This document shows, piece by piece, positions 27,574 through 37,208 of a DNA stretch of 64,000 nucleotides. The translations under genes and the position numbers were made by a program. Below the pieces are notes generated by a model, which worked only from the letters and a program-made list of their open reading frames with translations, had not been told where the DNA came from and did not search any database. This stretch comes from Idiomarina rhizosphaerae (GTDB lineage Bacteria; Pseudomonadota; Gammaproteobacteria; Enterobacterales; Alteromonadaceae): the NCBI RefSeq assembly GCF_024159085.1, contig NZ_JAMZDE010000001.1:372001-436000 (forward strand). The letters are read 5' to 3'. Within the stretch, counting starts at the first letter, position 1, and every line of letters begins with the position of its first letter.

Positions 27574-27710
27574 CGCTGAGAAAATTTCGGCTATTGATTT
27601 GAGATTTTTTACGAAGTCCTTTTTGCTGTACCTCGTTTTGTAAGTCCAAGTAATACCTAAGTTTTTTGAGCAATACATTGATTTCAACATGCACTACGAG
27701 GAATATCAGC
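27574..27710 (+). promoter_or_regulatory. Long 5' leader of the cold-shock mRNA
   Basis: About 137 bases of non-coding leader separate the promoter from the start codon. It contains T-rich single-stranded-looking stretches and GAGGA just before the ATG. Long leaders of E. coli cspA-type mRNAs act as temperature-sensitive switches; the same role here is inferred from length and position only. Confidence 0.5.
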
Positions 27711-27917
27711 ATGTCTACTACTACTGGTAAAGTAAAATTCTTTAACGAAGCTAAAGGCTTCGGTTTCATCGAACAAGAAAACGGCGCAGACGTTTTCGTA
27801 CATTTCAGCGCTATTCAGTCTGACGGTTTCAAAACTCTGGCAGAAGGCCAGCAAGTTTCTTTCACCGTAGCTCAAGGTCCTAAAGGCCCACAAGCTGAAA
27901 ACGTAGTTCCTATGTAA
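27711..27917 (+). CDS. Cold-shock protein (CspA family)
   Basis: 68-residue single cold-shock domain that binds single-stranded nucleic acid as an RNA chaperone. RNP1 is KGFGFIEQ and RNP2 is VFVHFSAI. The ATG at 27711 is chosen (GAGGA upstream, standard length); the frame is open further upstream. A good terminator follows. Confidence 0.95.
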   Translation: MSTTTGKVKFFNEAKGFGFIEQENGADVFVHFSAIQSDGFKTLAEGQQVSFTVAQGPKGPQAENVVPM

Positions 27918-27969
27918 GGAACCTTCGTTGCCCTTTAGGGTACCGAACGTTTACACAAAGAATTTCAAA

Positions 27970-27995
27970 AACGTCGCTTTTAGCGGCGTTTTTTT
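27970..27995 (+). terminator. Rho-independent terminator of the cold-shock gene
   Basis: An 8-pair stem with one G-U pair (AACGTCGC 27970-27977, GCGGCGTT 27983-27990, loop TTTTA) is followed by a run of T at 27989-27995. Confidence 0.88.
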
Positions 27996-28086
27996 ATGCC
28001 TAAATGCCTACAAAAGTAAACTTTTTTTAGAAAATGACGATATGTAAATAATATATTGATATTAATCAAACAGAACAAAGGCGCTT

Positions 28087-29658
28087 ATGAAAAATAATGG
28101 TCCGGTTACGGGGAATGAAAGTCGCTTCCCAGACCACTATCGGCTGATATCGTCAACCGACCTCAAAGGAGTCATCAGGCATTGCAACGAAGACTTTGTG
28201 AGTATCAGTGGTTACACAAGAGAAGAGTTAATCGGTTCCCCGCATAACCTTCTGCGCCACCCCGATATGCCCGCCAGCGTTTTCGAACATATGTGGAAAA
28301 CCATTAAACGCGGCAAACCCTGGATGGGCTTAGTTAAAAACCGCTGTAAAAATGGCGACCATTATTGGGTCAGTGCTTATGTCACGCCAATAATGGAGAA
28401 CGATAAGCCGGTGGGTTTCGAATCGGTGCGGGTTGCCACCTCAGATGAACTAAAAAGACGCGCACAGGACGTCTACAACAGAATTAACGCCGGTAAGCAA
28501 GCAATCTCATTCGGCAAACGGTTATGGCTAAGCTGTAAAGACTTAATTCCCGTGATTGTTCCGGGTCTAATTGCCAGTGGTGTTATCGCTTTATTGGGCG
28601 AACCACTGGCAGCACTTATCGCCTTAGCAAGTACCGCGGTAACAACTTTAGCTTATGGTGCCTATGTTGGTCGAATGCTGCAGGGATTATTAGCTTTGCG
28701 ACCAGACGCTTTTGATTCCGAGTTAGTTGGCATGACCTATTTCGACAAAAAAGGTCGTGAAGCTCAACTCGCTATGCAGTTAGTAAGTGAGGGAGCTCGT
28801 AATCGCACAGCATTAAGTCGAATGAAAGACGCGGTCGGTGGTCTTCTGAAAGTCACCGAAGATACATACAATCAGGCGCAGCTGAGCAGTCAGTATGTCG
28901 ATAAACAGACCGCCTCTACTCAGCAAACTGCAACCGCAATGAACCAGATGGCGACCGCCATTCAGGAGGTTGCCGACACAATAGAGCGTAATGCGGAGCA
29001 GGCCGAATCAGCCAAAACCAACATTGACGAAAGTGTCGGGCTGGCGAGAGAAGCCAGTGAAGTTATTATCAGGCTGCATGACGCGGTAAAAGAAATAGCC
29101 AAAACGGTTGAGGAGCTTGATCAATCTACCGGAGCTATCGGCGAAGCAGCTGATTTAATCTCATCTATTGCTGACCAGACCAACTTATTGGCATTGAACG
29201 CCGCCATTGAAGCCGCTCGTGCCGGTGAACATGGCCGTGGCTTTTCCGTGGTCGCTGACGAGGTTCGCTCGCTGGCCTCAAGAACCACTCAGTCCACCGA
29301 GGGTATTCACAAAGTTATTCAGCAACTGCGCGATCGCGCCCGTAATGCTGTAGAAGTATCGAAACAAGGCGAACAGGCAGCATCTGAAGGGGTGGAAAAA
29401 GTTCGTCTTGCGGACAGCGCTCTGGGTGAAATATCAGTGGCAATTCAGGAGATTTCTGACATGTCAGCGCAAATGGCGTCTGCTGTCGAAGAGCAAAGCG
29501 GGGTTGCAGACCATATCAGTGAACAGATTACTCAGATTGCTGATACCGCTCGCGATACCCAGAAGACGGCAGAGCAAACTCAGCACTCAAGCAATGAACT
29601 GCAAAATACCAGCAAAGAGCTGTATTCATTGATTGAGCGCTTTAACTTAAAAAGTTAA
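28087..29658 (+). CDS. PAS-domain methyl-accepting chemotaxis protein (Aer-like)
   Basis: 523 residues. An N-terminal PAS domain (about 18-125) contains [35 protein letters not shown], the Aer-type FAD-binding PAS pattern. Two hydrophobic segments follow at about 157-175 and 180-205. The C-terminal signalling domain has the conserved hairpin tip [20 protein letters not shown] near residue 370 and heptad coiled coils on both sides. It should report energy or redox state to CheA/CheW. There is no clear HAMP domain and no C-terminal pentapeptide for CheR. The stop overlaps the convergent cysE end by 4 bases. Confidence 0.92.
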   Translation: MKNNGPVTGNESRFPDHYRLISSTDLKGVIRHCNEDFVSISGYTREELIGSPHNLLRHPDMPASVFEHMWKTIKRGKPWMGLVKNRCKNGDHYWVSAYVTPIMENDKPVGFESVRVATSDELKRRAQDVYNRINAGKQAISFGKRLWLSCKDLIPVIVPGLIASGVIALLGEPLAALIALASTAVTTLAYGAYVGRMLQGLLALRPDAFDSELVGMTYFDKKGREAQLAMQLVSEGARNRTALSRMKDAVGGLLKVTEDTYNQAQLSSQYVDKQTASTQQTATAMNQMATAIQEVADTIERNAEQAESAKTNIDESVGLAREASEVIIRLHDAVKEIAKTVEELDQSTGAIGEAADLISSIADQTNLLALNAAIEAARAGEHGRGFSVVADEVRSLASRTTQSTEGIHKVIQQLRDRARNAVEVSKQGEQAASEGVEKVRLADSALGEISVAIQEISDMSAQMASAVEEQSGVADHISEQITQIADTARDTQKTAEQTQHSSNELQNTSKELYSLIERFNLKS

Positions 29659-30482
29659 TGGTTCTGCTCATCGGATGCAGAAGCATCATCTTTGTAAGCG
29701 CGTCGTTTAGCGGCGCGTTCGCTTTCTTCTAAAAACTCGACGTCATCCATATCAACTTCAGGGATCTCACTGCAGACATCGCCACCTAGTTTATTAACCG
29801 CCTGACATAGGTCAGACACCTTGTTATCCAGCATCTGCACATGATCCAGCATCCGGCCTATTGCTGTTGCCACCGGGTCAGGATTATCTGCCGAGATAGC
29901 ATAAGCATCAAAACCGTACTCCTGAGCCATTTTCTTGCGTCGTTCAGTCGTTTCTTTATCAACACCAGACTGAGCCACACGAGCCGGAATGCCTACGACC
30001 GTTGTTAACTCTGGTACGTCGCGAACAACAACAGCGTTAGAACCAATACGGGCCGACTTTCCAACCGTAATCGGACCCAGTACTTTAGCGCCGGCACCAA
30101 TGACCACACCGTCTTTTAATGTCGGGTGTCGCTTACCTTTATTCCAGCTTGTGCCACCAAGAGTGACACCATGGTAAAGAGTAACATCGTCACCAATTTC
30201 CGCAGTTTCACCAATAACCACTCCCATACCGTGATCGATAAAGAAGCGACGACCAATTTTAGCTCCGGGATGGATCTCAATACCGGTAAGCCAGCGTGAA
30301 ATATTAGAGACAAAGCGAGCAAGCCAGTACAGTTTCCAGCCCCAAAGTTTATGGCTTATGCGATGAAACCAGGTGGCATGAAGCCCCGGATAGTGAAATA
30401 ACACTTCCATGGTGTTGCGCGCGGCCGGGTCTCTTGCAAAAACGCTGGCTATATCTTCTTTTACACCTTTAAAAAACGCCAT
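29655..30482 (-). CDS. cysE: Serine O-acetyltransferase
   Basis: Makes O-acetylserine from serine and acetyl-CoA for cysteine synthesis. 275 residues. The short N-terminal helical domain begins [11 protein letters not shown] as in the EpsC/SrpH-type group rather than the longer E. coli form. The left-handed beta-helix includes [27 protein letters not shown] and KRHPTL. A C-terminal extension of about 80 residues is acidic and helix-rich and is absent from short members. GGAGG precedes the ATG. Next gene upstream is the DUF2489 gene, 9 bases away. Confidence 0.92.
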   Translation of the reverse strand: MAFFKGVKEDIASVFARDPAARNTMEVLFHYPGLHATWFHRISHKLWGWKLYWLARFVSNISRWLTGIEIHPGAKIGRRFFIDHGMGVVIGETAEIGDDVTLYHGVTLGGTSWNKGKRHPTLKDGVVIGAGAKVLGPITVGKSARIGSNAVVVRDVPELTTVVGIPARVAQSGVDKETTERRKKMAQEYGFDAYAISADNPDPVATAIGRMLDHVQMLDNKVSDLCQAVNKLGGDVCSEIPEVDMDDVEFLEESERAAKRRAYKDDASASDEQNH

Positions 30483-30491
30483 GCCGCCTCC

Positions 30492-30950
30492 TCAGGCCGC
30501 CGGAAATTGCTTTAATAGCTTATCAACGTCAGCAAGAATAATATCGCGCATAGACTTCTCATAGCCTTCTCGTTCGTCGTCCATTTCCTTCACTTTTTTC
30601 TTAGGAAACTTCTTACGCGACTCATGCGTCGGCATATGCTTAATTTTCTCATACATATCATGCATTGCCGGGTAATCAATAGAGTAATCGTAATCAACCG
30701 CTTCAGGCCGATGGTCAAGCAACACCACAATTCTCAGACATCCTTCAGACAGCGGGCATTGCTCCTGCTGCATTGCTTTGGCTATGGTAATAATGCTTTC
30801 ATCAATACGGTCAACGCGTTTTTGCACCGCAGCTTCGCGAACTTGAGTCTGAGTGCGCAGGCGCAGCAGCAAAGTTGCAGCGTACCAACCCAGAGCGACA
30901 ATAATCACTATGCCTACAATGGCGATAATCCAATAGAGTTCGCTGGACAT
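30492..30950 (-). CDS. DUF2489 membrane protein
   Basis: 152 residues. The ATG at 30950 has AGGAG upstream and overlaps the yihI stop by one base (TAATG). One N-terminal membrane segment (about 5-27) is followed by a helical cytosolic domain with CPLSEGCLRI and a Lys-rich segment (RKKFPKKKVKEMDDERE). This family usually lies next to yihI in gammaproteobacteria; no function is established that I know of. Confidence 0.82.
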   Translation of the reverse strand: MSSELYWIIAIVGIVIIVALGWYAATLLLRLRTQTQVREAAVQKRVDRIDESIITIAKAMQQEQCPLSEGCLRIVVLLDHRPEAVDYDYSIDYPAMHDMYEKIKHMPTHESRKKFPKKKVKEMDDEREGYEKSMRDIILADVDKLLKQFPAA

Positions 30951-31363
30951 TAGCTCTCCTCGTCGTCCCATTCTTCATCGAGTTCATAACCCAGTTTGGC
31001 AATCAGCTGCTCGTAACGCTCAGATTTTTCGTCAAGGTAGCTTTGCTCTTCTGCTGTCAGAGACTCATCGTTTTCAAAACGTTCAGCCAGTAGCTGCAGT
31101 TTGGTATCTTCCTGCAACTGCTTCAGCTCCTGTTCAGGTGTCATCACCAAAGCTATTTTACGGCGACTTCCGTGCCGGGGATCTTTCTCATCCCCTTTTG
31201 TTTTGCTTTGTTGCAGAACTTTAGCTGATGAATGTCGCTGACCCGGTGCTTGTCCTTTTCCTTTTTTCTTGCCCTTGGATGCCGCATCTGTTGTGCGTGC
31301 GTCTCTCGGAGTTTTAGGCTGTGCCAGTGGTCCGGCCTTGCGTGTCTTTTTGCGGCGAGTCAT
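30950..31363 (-). CDS. yihI: Der GTPase-activating protein YihI
   Basis: YihI modulates the ribosome-assembly GTPase Der. 137 residues (E. coli 169). The first ~70 residues are strongly basic and low-complexity (MTRRKKTRKAG, KGKKKGKG); the C-terminus is acidic and helical, with LTAEEQSYLDEKSERYEQLI, as in the family. AGGAG precedes the start. First gene of a yihI-DUF2489-cysE transcription unit. Confidence 0.87.
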   Translation of the reverse strand: MTRRKKTRKAGPLAQPKTPRDARTTDAASKGKKKGKGQAPGQRHSSAKVLQQSKTKGDEKDPRHGSRRKIALVMTPEQELKQLQEDTKLQLLAERFENDESLTAEEQSYLDEKSERYEQLIAKLGYELDEEWDDEES

Positions 31364-31464
31364 GGTCGCTCCTGAATAACAACTAATGTGGTCTATTGTA
31401 ACGCAATAACATGGATTACGTCAGTGGGGAGCAACGAATTACAAGTCTGAGATGAATTTTAGGC

Positions 31465-31494
31465 AAGAAAAAAGGCGATGCTTTCACATCGCCT
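31465..31494 (-). terminator. Orphan Rho-independent terminator, minus strand
   Basis: AGGCGATG (31473-31480) pairs perfectly with CATCGCCT (31487-31494) across a 6-base loop. On the minus strand it is followed by a T-rich run (TTTTTTCTT). The nearest upstream minus-strand gene, cytochrome c4, already has its own terminator about 440 bases earlier. Confidence 0.75.
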
Positions 31495-31928
31495 GATTCT
31501 CTCATAAAATTGGCAGCGCACTGCAACTATGAGAATGGTTGTCACTGTTTCCGAGTTTTTATTGCGGTTTTCCGTAACCTGTCTGCTTTTTATTATTGTT
31601 ATTATTAAGTGGAGCAACCGCGAGCCTATTGGCTTTACTCCCTGGATTATCGAGAAATAAGATAACATCTGACTTTTCGATAACCTCTCGACCTCTTGTT
31701 ATTTTTTTGTGTCGAGTCAGCTGTATTTTTACAGTCTTTTTATTATTTTCTCAAGGGCTTTTAACATCTTTTTTTTGTTTTTTTCTGTCTGGAAGCTCCC
31801 CGAGCGTTGTTAAGACTACTTGAACCAAATATTAATTCAATGATTTTATTGATCTAAAAAACCACTTTTTTATTACTTTTTGTTAACAAGGCACAAAAAA
31901 ACACGTTACTCATAACATTTTTCATAGC

Positions 31929-31956
31929 CATAAAAAAAGCGACCGAAGTCGCTTTT
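31929..31956 (-). terminator. Terminator of the cytochrome c4 gene
   Basis: A 9-pair stem (31935-31943 with 31948-31956) with a 4-base loop (CGAA on the plus strand). On the minus strand the stem is followed by a run of seven T, about 20 bases past the stop codon. Confidence 0.85.
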
Positions 31957-31974
31957 CTATTCGCAAATACGAAT

Positions 31975-32601
31975 TTAATACAAGCCACTCAAGAACTTAG
32001 ACAGCAACTCTATTTCTTCATCTGTCATTTTCTCTGTAACGCCCTGCATCATTCCATTCGGGTCGTTTGCACGCTCACCACTACGGAACATTTCTAGCTG
32101 AGACTTGGTGTATGCAGCATGCTGACCTGAAATGTCAGGAAAAGCAGCTAACCCCATGCCGTTTCCACGAGGACCGTGGCAACCCGCACATGAAGGCATA
32201 TTGGTTTCTGGGTTTCCGCGGCGGAACAAGTCTTCACCTTTGGCAATAAGATCTTTAGGCGTTTCGCCTTTCGGTGAGTCCTTCGCTGCATAAAACGCAG
32301 CAAGATCGGCCATGTCTTGTTCCGACAATGAAGCAACCTGCCCCATCATAATCGGGTTATTACGGCCTTCTTCGCCGCCAGTTTCGGAGGCCCGTTTGAA
32401 ATCTTTCAGCTGTTTCAACAAATATTTTTCGTGCTGACCGGCCAAATGCGGATACATATCGGTCGGAGATTCACCATTGGGTCCATGGCAAGCCGCACAA
32501 ACTTGCGATTTCTCTTTTCCGGCTTCAGCGTCGCCGCTTTGTGCTACTGCGATACCGGCGGTACCGAAGAAAAGTCCCAAAAAGATTGCGAATTTTTTCA
32601 T
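31975..32601 (-). CDS. Cytochrome c4, di-haem periplasmic
   Basis: 208 residues with a signal peptide (about 1-20, ending IAVAQ). Two haem-binding motifs, CAACH near residue 36 and CAGCH near 139, sit in two similar c-type domains. Distal Met ligands are plausible in NPIMMGQV and GMMQGV. Cytochrome c4 passes electrons to terminal oxidases. In related genomes it lies next to engB, as here (divergent, 195 bases apart). Confidence 0.93.
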   Translation of the reverse strand: MKKFAIFLGLFFGTAGIAVAQSGDAEAGKEKSQVCAACHGPNGESPTDMYPHLAGQHEKYLLKQLKDFKRASETGGEEGRNNPIMMGQVASLSEQDMADLAAFYAAKDSPKGETPKDLIAKGEDLFRRGNPETNMPSCAGCHGPRGNGMGLAAFPDISGQHAAYTKSQLEMFRSGERANDPNGMMQGVTEKMTDEEIELLSKFLSGLY

Positions 32602-32796
32602 GTTTGCTTCTCTTCTGTTCTGGATGGCGCCACGCGCCCCAATAAATCACCTTAAGCAGGTTGCTATTTTACACAAAACTTGTGTGGATTAAACGATTAA
32701 AACCGAATCAATTGCTAAATGATCATTGGAGATACTGTCCGGATACTTCATAATGCGCATAGATGTTCCGTTTTTTTAATAAAAGTGACCTTAATA

Positions 32797-33417
32797 GTGG
32801 CAGATCAGCAATTAGATTACGCATCGGCAAAATTTGTGACCAGTGCACCAGATATCAGTAAGCTGCCGCCGGACTCGGGCATTGAAGTTGCTTTCGCCGG
32901 CCGTTCTAACGCGGGTAAATCCAGCGCGTTAAACACTCTGACTCGTCAAAAAGCGTTGGCCCGCACCAGTAAAACGCCTGGACGAACTCAGTTAATTAAC
33001 GTTTTTGAACTTACCACAGGTCAGCGACTGATAGATTTACCCGGCTACGGCTTCGCGAAGGTTCCATTAGCTGTCAAAGAAAAGTGGCAACGTTCTTTAA
33101 GCGAATATCTTCAGCAACGGGACAGTTTAAAGGGCATCGTGGTATTAATGGATATCCGCCACCCTTTCCGCGAAACCGATCAGGAATTAATATACTGGGC
33201 TGTCGACTGTGACCTGCCGGTACTGGCTTTATTGACTAAGGCAGACAAACTCAAGCAAGGCGCGCGCAAATCAACCGTTTTAAAAGCCAAACAGGCGGCA
33301 ATTGCCTTCAACGGCGACGTCCAGGTTGAAGCCTTTTCCTCTTTAAAGCGCATAGGTGTCGAGCAAGTCGAAGAGAAACTCAACCAGTGGTATAGCAAAG
33401 AGTATGACGACGAATAA
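32797..33417 (+). CDS. engB: Ribosome biogenesis GTPase EngB (YihA/YsxC)
   Basis: GTPase needed for 50S assembly. The family begins just before the segment [19 protein letters not shown], so the GTG at 32797 is favoured (206 residues; E. coli 210). A GTG four codons earlier is also possible, and neither has a strong ribosome site. G1 is GRSNAGKS, the G2 region [10 protein letters not shown]3 DLPGYG, G4 TKAD and G5 SSLK. The 3' end overlaps the EamA transporter gene by 14 bases. Confidence 0.92.
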   Translation: MADQQLDYASAKFVTSAPDISKLPPDSGIEVAFAGRSNAGKSSALNTLTRQKALARTSKTPGRTQLINVFELTTGQRLIDLPGYGFAKVPLAVKEKWQRSLSEYLQQRDSLKGIVVLMDIRHPFRETDQELIYWAVDCDLPVLALLTKADKLKQGARKSTVLKAKQAAIAFNGDVQVEAFSSLKRIGVEQVEEKLNQWYSKEYDDE

Positions 33418-34315
33418 CACGCCACCACTTAGCGCCTGGTTATTATTAGGGCTGCTCGCTTTAATCTGGGGTAGCTCTTTTTTGTTGATTAAAAAAGGGT
33501 TACTGGCTTTTGGTCCAATGGAAGTTGGCGCACTACGCATCAGCTCAGCAGGGCTTGTGCTTGCCCCTTTCATTGCCCGTCGACTGAATAAAATTACCCG
33601 CAAACATTGGTTAAAGCTTGCCAGTGTCGGTCTGGTTGGCAGTCTTATTCCGGCTTTTATGTTTGCCATTGCACAAACACAGCTGGCAAGCGGCGTTACC
33701 GGAGTTCTTAATGCGTTAACCCCTATCGCAACACTGGTTATTGGTGCGCTGTTCTTTCATCAGAAAACGCGCTTAGCGCAGGTTATTGGCGTAGCCATTG
33801 GCTTGTTTGGTACTTTGCTTCTGGTAACCGCCTCGGCTAATGGCAGCTGGGACTTTAATCTGTACGCCTTATTAGTCCTGGCCGCAACCGTTTGCTATGG
33901 CGTCAACCTGAACCTCATTAAGCATAAAATCAGCGACTTATCGCCGTTAACCATTACCGGCATATCTTTACTTATGGCTGCCGTTCCGGCAACCATCTAC
34001 TTGTTTGCAGGAACGGAGTTTATGACTCAGGTTCAGCAGCCAGGCGCAATGTTGTCGCTGTTTTCTGTTCTGGCTTTGGGTATTGCCGGAACGGCAGGCG
34101 CTTTAGTTATTTTTAACCATGTTGTGCAGCTCACCAATACTGTTTTTACCAGTTCGGTCACCTACCTAATTCCCATTGTCGCTCTTATATTGGGGATACT
34201 TGATGGCGAAGACTTTTGGTTGCAGCAAGGGTTTGGAATGCTTGCCATTTTAGTTGGGGTTTGGTTCGCTAACCGCAGAGGCCGCTCCGGTCTGGCCGGC
34301 ATACCGCAAAAATAG
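33404..34315 (+). CDS. EamA/DMT family transporter
   Basis: 303 residues with about ten membrane segments in two EamA repeats; the first starts [20 protein letters not shown], a standard DMT pattern. Such proteins export amino acids or other metabolites; the substrate is unknown. The ATG at 33404 overlaps the end of engB and fits the usual N-terminus; the frame is open upstream inside engB. It lies between engB and polA, replacing the direct engB-polA neighbourhood of E. coli. Confidence 0.88.
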   Translation: MTTNNTPPLSAWLLLGLLALIWGSSFLLIKKGLLAFGPMEVGALRISSAGLVLAPFIARRLNKITRKHWLKLASVGLVGSLIPAFMFAIAQTQLASGVTGVLNALTPIATLVIGALFFHQKTRLAQVIGVAIGLFGTLLLVTASANGSWDFNLYALLVLAATVCYGVNLNLIKHKISDLSPLTITGISLLMAAVPATIYLFAGTEFMTQVQQPGAMLSLFSVLALGIAGTAGALVIFNHVVQLTNTVFTSSVTYLIPIVALILGILDGEDFWLQQGFGMLAILVGVWFANRRGRSGLAGIPQK

Positions 34316-34319
34316 GCAG

Positions 34320-34345
34320 AAAAAAGCCCGACTAAAAAGCCGGGC
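34320..34345 (-). terminator. Rho-independent terminator on the polA side
   Basis: Read on the minus strand, GCCCGGCT (34345-34338) pairs with AGTCGGGC (34333-34326) with one G-U pair and a 4-base loop, then a run of six T. The plus-strand version has an A-C mismatch, so it mainly serves minus-strand transcripts. It is about 100 bases past the polA stop. Confidence 0.78.
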
Positions 34346-34442
34346 GAAAAGTAATCCAGGGAGAACAATTTTTTGAGGGAGGATTAATGCCCTCACTTGT
34401 TGTGACTAGACCCTTTATAAAAAGTTCAGACAATTCTTAAAA

Positions 34443-37208
34443 TTAATGGGCTTCGTCCCAGTTATTACCTTTACCAGCTTCCGCTATTAAAGGCACATCA
34501 AGGCTTGCAGCCTTTTCCATTACTTCAGTTAATTGTTCAATATAATCCGTTAATTTTGACTCTTTTATTTCAAACACCAGTTCATCGTGAACTTGCATTA
34601 GCATTCGCACATCATCCTGACAGTTATTACTGTCAATCCAGTCAGCAACTTTCAGCATGGCTTTCTTAATGATGTCGGCTGCAGTGCCCTGCATTGGCGC
34701 ATTAATAGCAGCACGTTCCGCCCCTTTTCTACGGGCTCCATTACTGGCTTTTATATCCGGCAAGGGTAAACGACGTCCAAACAAGGTTTTAACGTAGCCC
34801 TGCTCTTTTGCCTGTTTGCGAGTGTCTTCCATGTAACGCAGAACTCCAGGGAAGCGTTCAAAGTACTTGTCCATATAGTGCTGAGCTTCATGACGAGCAA
34901 TACCCAGTTGCCGCGCAAGCCCAAATGCTGACATACCGTAAATTAGCCCGAAGTTCACCGCTTTTGCCTGGCGGCGCTGGTCATTAGTGACTTCATCAGC
35001 CTTACAGCCAAACACTTCGGCCGCTGTCGCACGGTGAATATCCAGTCCTTCAGCAAAAGCTTTAAGTAAAGATGCATCTTGCGACAAGTGAGCCATAATA
35101 CGCAGTTCAATCTGACTGTAGTCGATAGCGACAATCTTGTAGCCTTGTTCAGGAATAAAAGCCTGACGCACTCTGCGCCCTTCGGCGGTGCGGATTGGGA
35201 TATTCTGCAGGTTCGGGTCTGTTGAGGACAAACGTCCGGTTGCGGTAACCGCCTGCTGATACGAGGTGTGTACTCGTCCCGTATCGGGGTTAATCATCTT
35301 CGGCAACTTATCGGTATAGGTTGATTTAAGCTTCGACAGGCCACGGTGCTGCAGGATCACATCCGGCAAAGGATAGTCATGAGCCAGTTCGTGCAAAACT
35401 TCCTCAGCCGTTGACGGCGCGCCTTTTGGTGTTTTCTTCACAATTGGCAACTCAAGCTTTTCAAAGAATATGCGTTGCAGTTGTTTCGGTGAGCCCAGGT
35501 TGAACTCCTCGCCGGCAATTTCAAAAGCTTTTTTCTCCAGAGCATCGAGCTTTTCAGCAATTTCTTGGCTTTGTTTGCCAAGCAAGTTTGCGTCAATGCG
35601 TACACCGTATTGTTCCATATCGCACAAGACTGGTACTAACGGCACTTCAATGTCGGTCAGAACACTTTGCAGCTCGCTGCCGGTTTCTTTTACTTTATTC
35701 CAGAGCACATCATGCAGTCGGTACGTTATGTCGGCATCTTCAGCCGCGTAGGGCCAGGCCTGTTCTAAAGCAATCTGATTAAACGTCAGTTGCTTCGCGC
35801 CTTTACCTGCAATGTCTTCAAAACTTATGGTTTTATGGTTCAGGTAATGAAGGCTTAAGGTATCCATATCGTGCCGTGAACCAACGCTGTTAAACACGTA
35901 GGAGGCAAGCATGGTGTCATTTAAAATTCCCGCCAGGCGAATTTTATAGCGACGCAGAATATGCGAGTCGTACTTCAGGTTTTGCCCGACTTTTTGCGGC
36001 TTTTCAGCTTCAAGCAAAGGCTTTAACTGCTCCAGTAGCCAGTCTCGCCCAACCTGCTCCGGCGCTTCCATATAATCATGCCCGACAGGTATATATACAG
36101 CTTCACCCGGGGCCATCGCTAATGACACACCGACCAATTCAGCTTCCATATAATTAAGGCTGGTAGTCTCGGTGTCAAAAGCAAAGTAATCACTTTTCTT
36201 TAGTTGCGTTATGTAATCGCTGACCTCTTTTTCAGTCATCAATACACGGTACGCATCTCTGTTTATATCACTGGTCGGCTTTTCACCATCGGTTTCACCC
36301 AAAGCCTGATCCGTTGCCGCACCAGTTTCCATCAGCTCACCAAGCCACCGGCGGAATTCACAACGACTGTAAAGCTCCTGCAGTTTTTCACTGTCTGCCG
36401 TCTGTATATTCAACTCTTCCGGTTGTAAGTCCATTGCCACATCGAGCTTTATCGTTGCCAGCTCGCGCGACATCAGCAGCTGTTCTTTATATTCATTAAG
36501 CTTAGCCGGCATAGACTTCGCGCCACGGAAAGAGAGCTCAGTTACCGCATCCACATTTTCGTAAATAGCGTCAATGCTGGGAATACTTTGCAGCAGCGCC
36601 TGTGCTGTTTTCTCGCCCACTTTGGGCAGCCCGGGAATATTGTCCGAACTGTCACCCATAAGCGCTAAATAATCGATAATTTGGTTTGGCTTAACCCCAA
36701 ACTTTTTCTCAACCCCTTCAGGGTCCATTAAAGTATCGGTCATAGTGTTAATTAGCATGACATGTTCATTGACCAGCTGAGCCATGTCTTTATCGCCGGT
36801 ACTAATCAGCGTAAAGCGACCTTTCTCGCCAGCCTGTCGCGCCAGCGTGCCAATCACATCATCGGCTTCAACATCGTCAATGCAAAGCAGCGGTAAACCC
36901 ATAGCCCGGACAATGTCATGCAAAGGTTTAATCTGACTTCGCAAATCGTCTGGCATAGGCGGACGGTTTGCTTTGTAGTCCTGGTAAATGTCGCTACGAA
37001 AAGTTTTGCCTTTGGCATCAAAAACTACCGCCATATGGCTCGGTTTATAGCGCTTTAGCAGGCTTCGAAGCATATTAACGACGCCGTAAATAGCTCCGGT
37101 CGGTTCACCTTTAGAGTTCGTTAAATGCGGCGGCGCATGAAAAGCGCGGAACAAATAAGAAGAACCATCGACAAGGATAAAAGGATTTTCTGGAACAGAT
37201 ATGGCCAT
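34443..37208 (-). CDS. polA: DNA polymerase I
   Basis: 921 residues (E. coli 928). The 5'-3' exonuclease domain (about 1-290) has the usual ILVDGSSYLFRAFHA start and SDNIPGLPKVGEKTA. The 3'-5' proofreading domain (about 320-510) keeps its acidic residues (FAFDTETTSLN, AAEDADITYRL). The polymerase domain has VAIDYSQIELRIMAHLS and QVHDELVFEI with the catalytic Asp residues. It fills repair gaps and removes RNA primers. Confidence 0.97.
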   Translation of the reverse strand: MAISVPENPFILVDGSSYLFRAFHAPPHLTNSKGEPTGAIYGVVNMLRSLLKRYKPSHMAVVFDAKGKTFRSDIYQDYKANRPPMPDDLRSQIKPLHDIVRAMGLPLLCIDDVEADDVIGTLARQAGEKGRFTLISTGDKDMAQLVNEHVMLINTMTDTLMDPEGVEKKFGVKPNQIIDYLALMGDSSDNIPGLPKVGEKTAQALLQSIPSIDAIYENVDAVTELSFRGAKSMPAKLNEYKEQLLMSRELATIKLDVAMDLQPEELNIQTADSEKLQELYSRCEFRRWLGELMETGAATDQALGETDGEKPTSDINRDAYRVLMTEKEVSDYITQLKKSDYFAFDTETTSLNYMEAELVGVSLAMAPGEAVYIPVGHDYMEAPEQVGRDWLLEQLKPLLEAEKPQKVGQNLKYDSHILRRYKIRLAGILNDTMLASYVFNSVGSRHDMDTLSLHYLNHKTISFEDIAGKGAKQLTFNQIALEQAWPYAAEDADITYRLHDVLWNKVKETGSELQSVLTDIEVPLVPVLCDMEQYGVRIDANLLGKQSQEIAEKLDALEKKAFEIAGEEFNLGSPKQLQRIFFEKLELPIVKKTPKGAPSTAEEVLHELAHDYPLPDVILQHRGLSKLKSTYTDKLPKMINPDTGRVHTSYQQAVTATGRLSSTDPNLQNIPIRTAEGRRVRQAFIPEQGYKIVAIDYSQIELRIMAHLSQDASLLKAFAEGLDIHRATAAEVFGCKADEVTNDQRRQAKAVNFGLIYGMSAFGLARQLGIARHEAQHYMDKYFERFPGVLRYMEDTRKQAKEQGYVKTLFGRRLPLPDIKASNGARRKGAERAAINAPMQGTAADIIKKAMLKVADWIDSNNCQDDVRMLMQVHDELVFEIKESKLTDYIEQLTEVMEKAASLDVPLIAEAGKGNNWDEAH

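Larger units (their letters stand above)
31364..31974. other. Gene-free region between yihI and cytochrome c4
   Basis: 611 bases without a convincing gene. It holds two minus-strand terminators (31465-31494 and 31929-31956) and an AT-rich stretch with several long T runs. There are inverted repeats such as TTATCGA near 31646 with TCGATAA near 31677. The first terminator has no gene assigned to it. The minus-strand frame at 31459-31668 has no ribosome site or family likeness and I do not count it. Confidence 0.7.

Noticed and set aside
31459-31668. 69-residue minus-strand open frame in the gene-free region
   Set aside because: No ribosome site, no recognisable family, overlaps the orphan terminator and has the composition of non-coding DNA.
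31364-31974. CsrB/CsrC-type regulatory RNA
   Set aside because: Only about four GGA motifs occur on the minus strand and three on the plus strand, and they are not in hairpin loops; only position agrees.
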